From the NCBI RefSeq assembly GCF_014844055.1, contig NZ_CP062167.1, positions 3,695,501 through 3,759,500 on the forward strand: a stretch of 64,000 nucleotides of DNA, written 5' to 3'. Below the pieces are notes generated by a model that was not told the DNA's origin, made no database searches, and was given only the letters and a program-made list of their open reading frames with translations. The stretch comes from Aureimonas sp. OT7. Its GTDB lineage: Bacteria > Pseudomonadota > Alphaproteobacteria > Rhizobiales > Rhizobiaceae. The position numbers were made by a program, and so were the translations under genes. Positions 62,593 through 64,000 of the stretch are shown here, in pieces (position 1 is the first letter of the stretch; the number at the start of each line of letters is the position of its first letter).

Positions 62593-64000
62593 ATGGAAAA
62601 TATAGCGCAATACGAGCCGAAAGTGAACGGAGAGCCAGCCGCGTTGTTCGGCGACTTCGTCGACGGGAGACGTCGGTCGCCTACCGAGCATCCGGTCAGC
62701 TTCACCATCTTGCAGGCTGGCGCATCCCGAGCGGCGCCGTCCAAGACGTTCGGAATAGGCGCGGATGGAGCCCCCGTGGTTATATCGCAGGGCATCCAAC
62801 CTGCAGCGGGGTCAGTGAGACGGGTGGATCTGCACGGATCTGCGGGAAAGGTACTCTGTGATCTTGGCAGGATAATCGACCATCTATCCGAGCGAGAGGC
62901 TTTGATCTGCGCCCCGCCACCGACGGGAAAGGCGGAGTGGGATTTCGTTGTTGCGTCAGAAGCGAAGGATCGATCCGACGTAATCTCGCGGACTGCGCGC
63001 CATTTCCCCGCACCGTCGGGACCCGCACTGATGGGGCTCGACTTCGATATTCGGACTTGGCCTCAAACGCTGCGCAAGCGTGTCGAGGCATATCCTGAGC
63101 AGATTTCCGGGGCGCTGTCCTCGGTGTCCGTTGCCATTTCTACCGCTGCAGCTTTGATCCGTCCTTCATCGTCGGCCGGTGTATGCAATCGGGAGACGGG
63201 GCAGAAGACGGATAGTAATGCGGGGCAGCATCGCTTTTTGATCGCGTCGGAAGGCCACGAGATTGCTCGTGCTGTCACCGCTCTTCACGAGCGGCTTGTG
63301 CTCGCAGGATGGGGCTGGCCGTTTGTTACGCAATCCGGGACAGTTGAAATCAGATCATTGATAGATCGCTCGGCATCGGTAGCAGCAGAACGCTTGTGGT
63401 TCGAGGGCCGCGTACAACTTTCAGACCCCCGTCTCGAATTCGTTCCGAAAGGTCGAACTTCGACGGTTCGGAACCCCGACGGTGGCGTAGTCGATCTGTG
63501 CACGATAGTGGATCTAAGCACCGATGAGCGAGAGCGTCTGCAAGAAGTTGAGCAAGCTCTGCGGGAGGCGGCGTCCGCGGAGGCTCGAGAGAAGCGCCAT
63601 GCTTGGAAGGCAGTTCGCAGGAAAGAACTGATCGCGCGCGGCGTTGATCCCGCAAAGGCGGACAAGACACTCGGTCTAGCTGTCGAGCAACATATTCTCG
63701 AAGACGATTTTGAGATCTTATTCGATGACGGGACTGGGGCGCTCGTCTCAGAAATCTTGGCCGATCCGATGTCATTTCATCGCAAAACCGGTCCGGACCC
63801 ATTAGAGCCGGATTACGGGGGTGGTCGGAATAAGGCGATCCTTTACGGCGACGCTGTCCCGGTGAGGATTGAAAGCCAAGCGCATGGCGGCGTTCGCTAT
63901 CTCCTGCGTCAGGTCAAAGCTTACTTCGAAGAGCCTGCCGATGTCGAAGAGAGCAAGCCGGCAGAGCTTACCTTAAGTATGACCGCTGTCCCCTTGGATA
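62593..64000 (+). CDS. AEP-like primase/replication protein, 3' end outside window
   Basis: A frame open from 62593 to the window end (469 codons visible). The layout matches phage and ICE replication proteins with an archaeo-eukaryotic primase domain. An N-terminal SKTF-type segment (APSKTFGIGADGAPVV) is followed by APPPTGKAEWDFV, the metal-binding D150-x-D152 in ALMGLDFDIR, SSSAGVCNRETGQ and the later LIDRSASVAAERLWFEGRVQ. A helicase part would be expected beyond the window. ATG 62593 has AGG upstream; 62587 is an alternative. Confidence 0.72.
   Translation, partial: MENIAQYEPKVNGEPAALFGDFVDGRRRSPTEHPVSFTILQAGASRAAPSKTFGIGADGAPVVISQGIQPAAGSVRRVDLHGSAGKVLCDLGRIIDHLSEREALICAPPPTGKAEWDFVVASEAKDRSDVISRTARHFPAPSGPALMGLDFDIRTWPQTLRKRVEAYPEQISGALSSVSVAISTAAALIRPSSSAGVCNRETGQKTDSNAGQHRFLIASEGHEIARAVTALHERLVLAGWGWPFVTQSGTVEIRSLIDRSASVAAERLWFEGRVQLSDPRLEFVPKGRTSTVRNPDGGVVDLCTIVDLSTDERERLQEVEQALREAASAEAREKRHAWKAVRRKELIARGVDPAKADKTLGLAVEQHILEDDFEILFDDGTGALVSEILADPMSFHRKTGPDPLEPDYGGGRNKAILYGDAVPVRIESQAHGGVRYLLRQVKAYFEEPADVEESKPAELTLSMTAVPLD

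Overview
The window looks like a high-GC alphaproteobacterial (Hyphomicrobiales/Rhizobiales-type) chromosome with a large integrative and conjugative element (ICE) inserted at a serine tRNA gene. This placement rests on the ChoV-type transporter ATPase, the deoxynucleoside catabolic cluster, the alphaproteobacterial trb/tra gene set and the Mesorhizobium-like excision regulators. The genus cannot be fixed from the sequence alone.

Bases 1-11,865 are ordinary chromosome: choV (cut by the window edge), an NlpC/P60 hydrolase, an M17 aminopeptidase, a lone CpaE/TadZ-like protein, and a nucleoside salvage cluster (deoB, upp, deoA, deoC, punA, cdd) with an acyl-CoA thioesterase, slyX and msrA. It ends with tRNA-Ser(GGA) at 11,776-11,865.

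The ICE starts at the 3' end of that tRNA and runs past the window end (more than 52 kb). In order it holds: a serine recombinase with a small regulatory operon; a complete trb mating-pair operon (trbB-C-D-E-J-K-L-F-G-I plus DUF2274); CopG and traG; resistance-like cargo flanked by two near-identical LysR genes (flavin reductase, MarR, deaminase, two SMR pumps, DsbA-like protein); two MFS exporters with their regulators; the relaxase, transglycosylase, TraF, DUF2840 and RepA operon headed by an RdfS-like HTH protein; DUF2285/DUF6499 genes matching the FseA/QseM excision-control system of ICEMlSymR7A, with a probable +1 frameshift; then DUF932, DUF736, a VapBC/FitAB-type toxin-antitoxin pair and a ParB-like protein.

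Three pairs of repeated upstream sequences tie these operons together: one before the recombinase operon and the rdfS operon, one before trbB and traG, and one before DUF932 and parB. They look like ICE-specific control elements for excision, transfer and maintenance.

From about 50.8 kb the base composition becomes visibly more AT-rich. This part carries an uncharacterised operon: a ribbon-helix-helix regulator with a 33-bp operator, a GHKL ATPase with a C-terminal PD-(D/E)XK-like region, a winged-helix-like protein and a second PD-(D/E)XK-like protein. It is followed by a second GHKL ATPase cut by an IS3-family element, a HEPN fragment, a HEPN protein coupled to an unknown protein, and then small HTH proteins and a primase-like gene running off the window. 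The GHKL-nuclease operon is the best candidate here for an undescribed, probably anti-phage, system.
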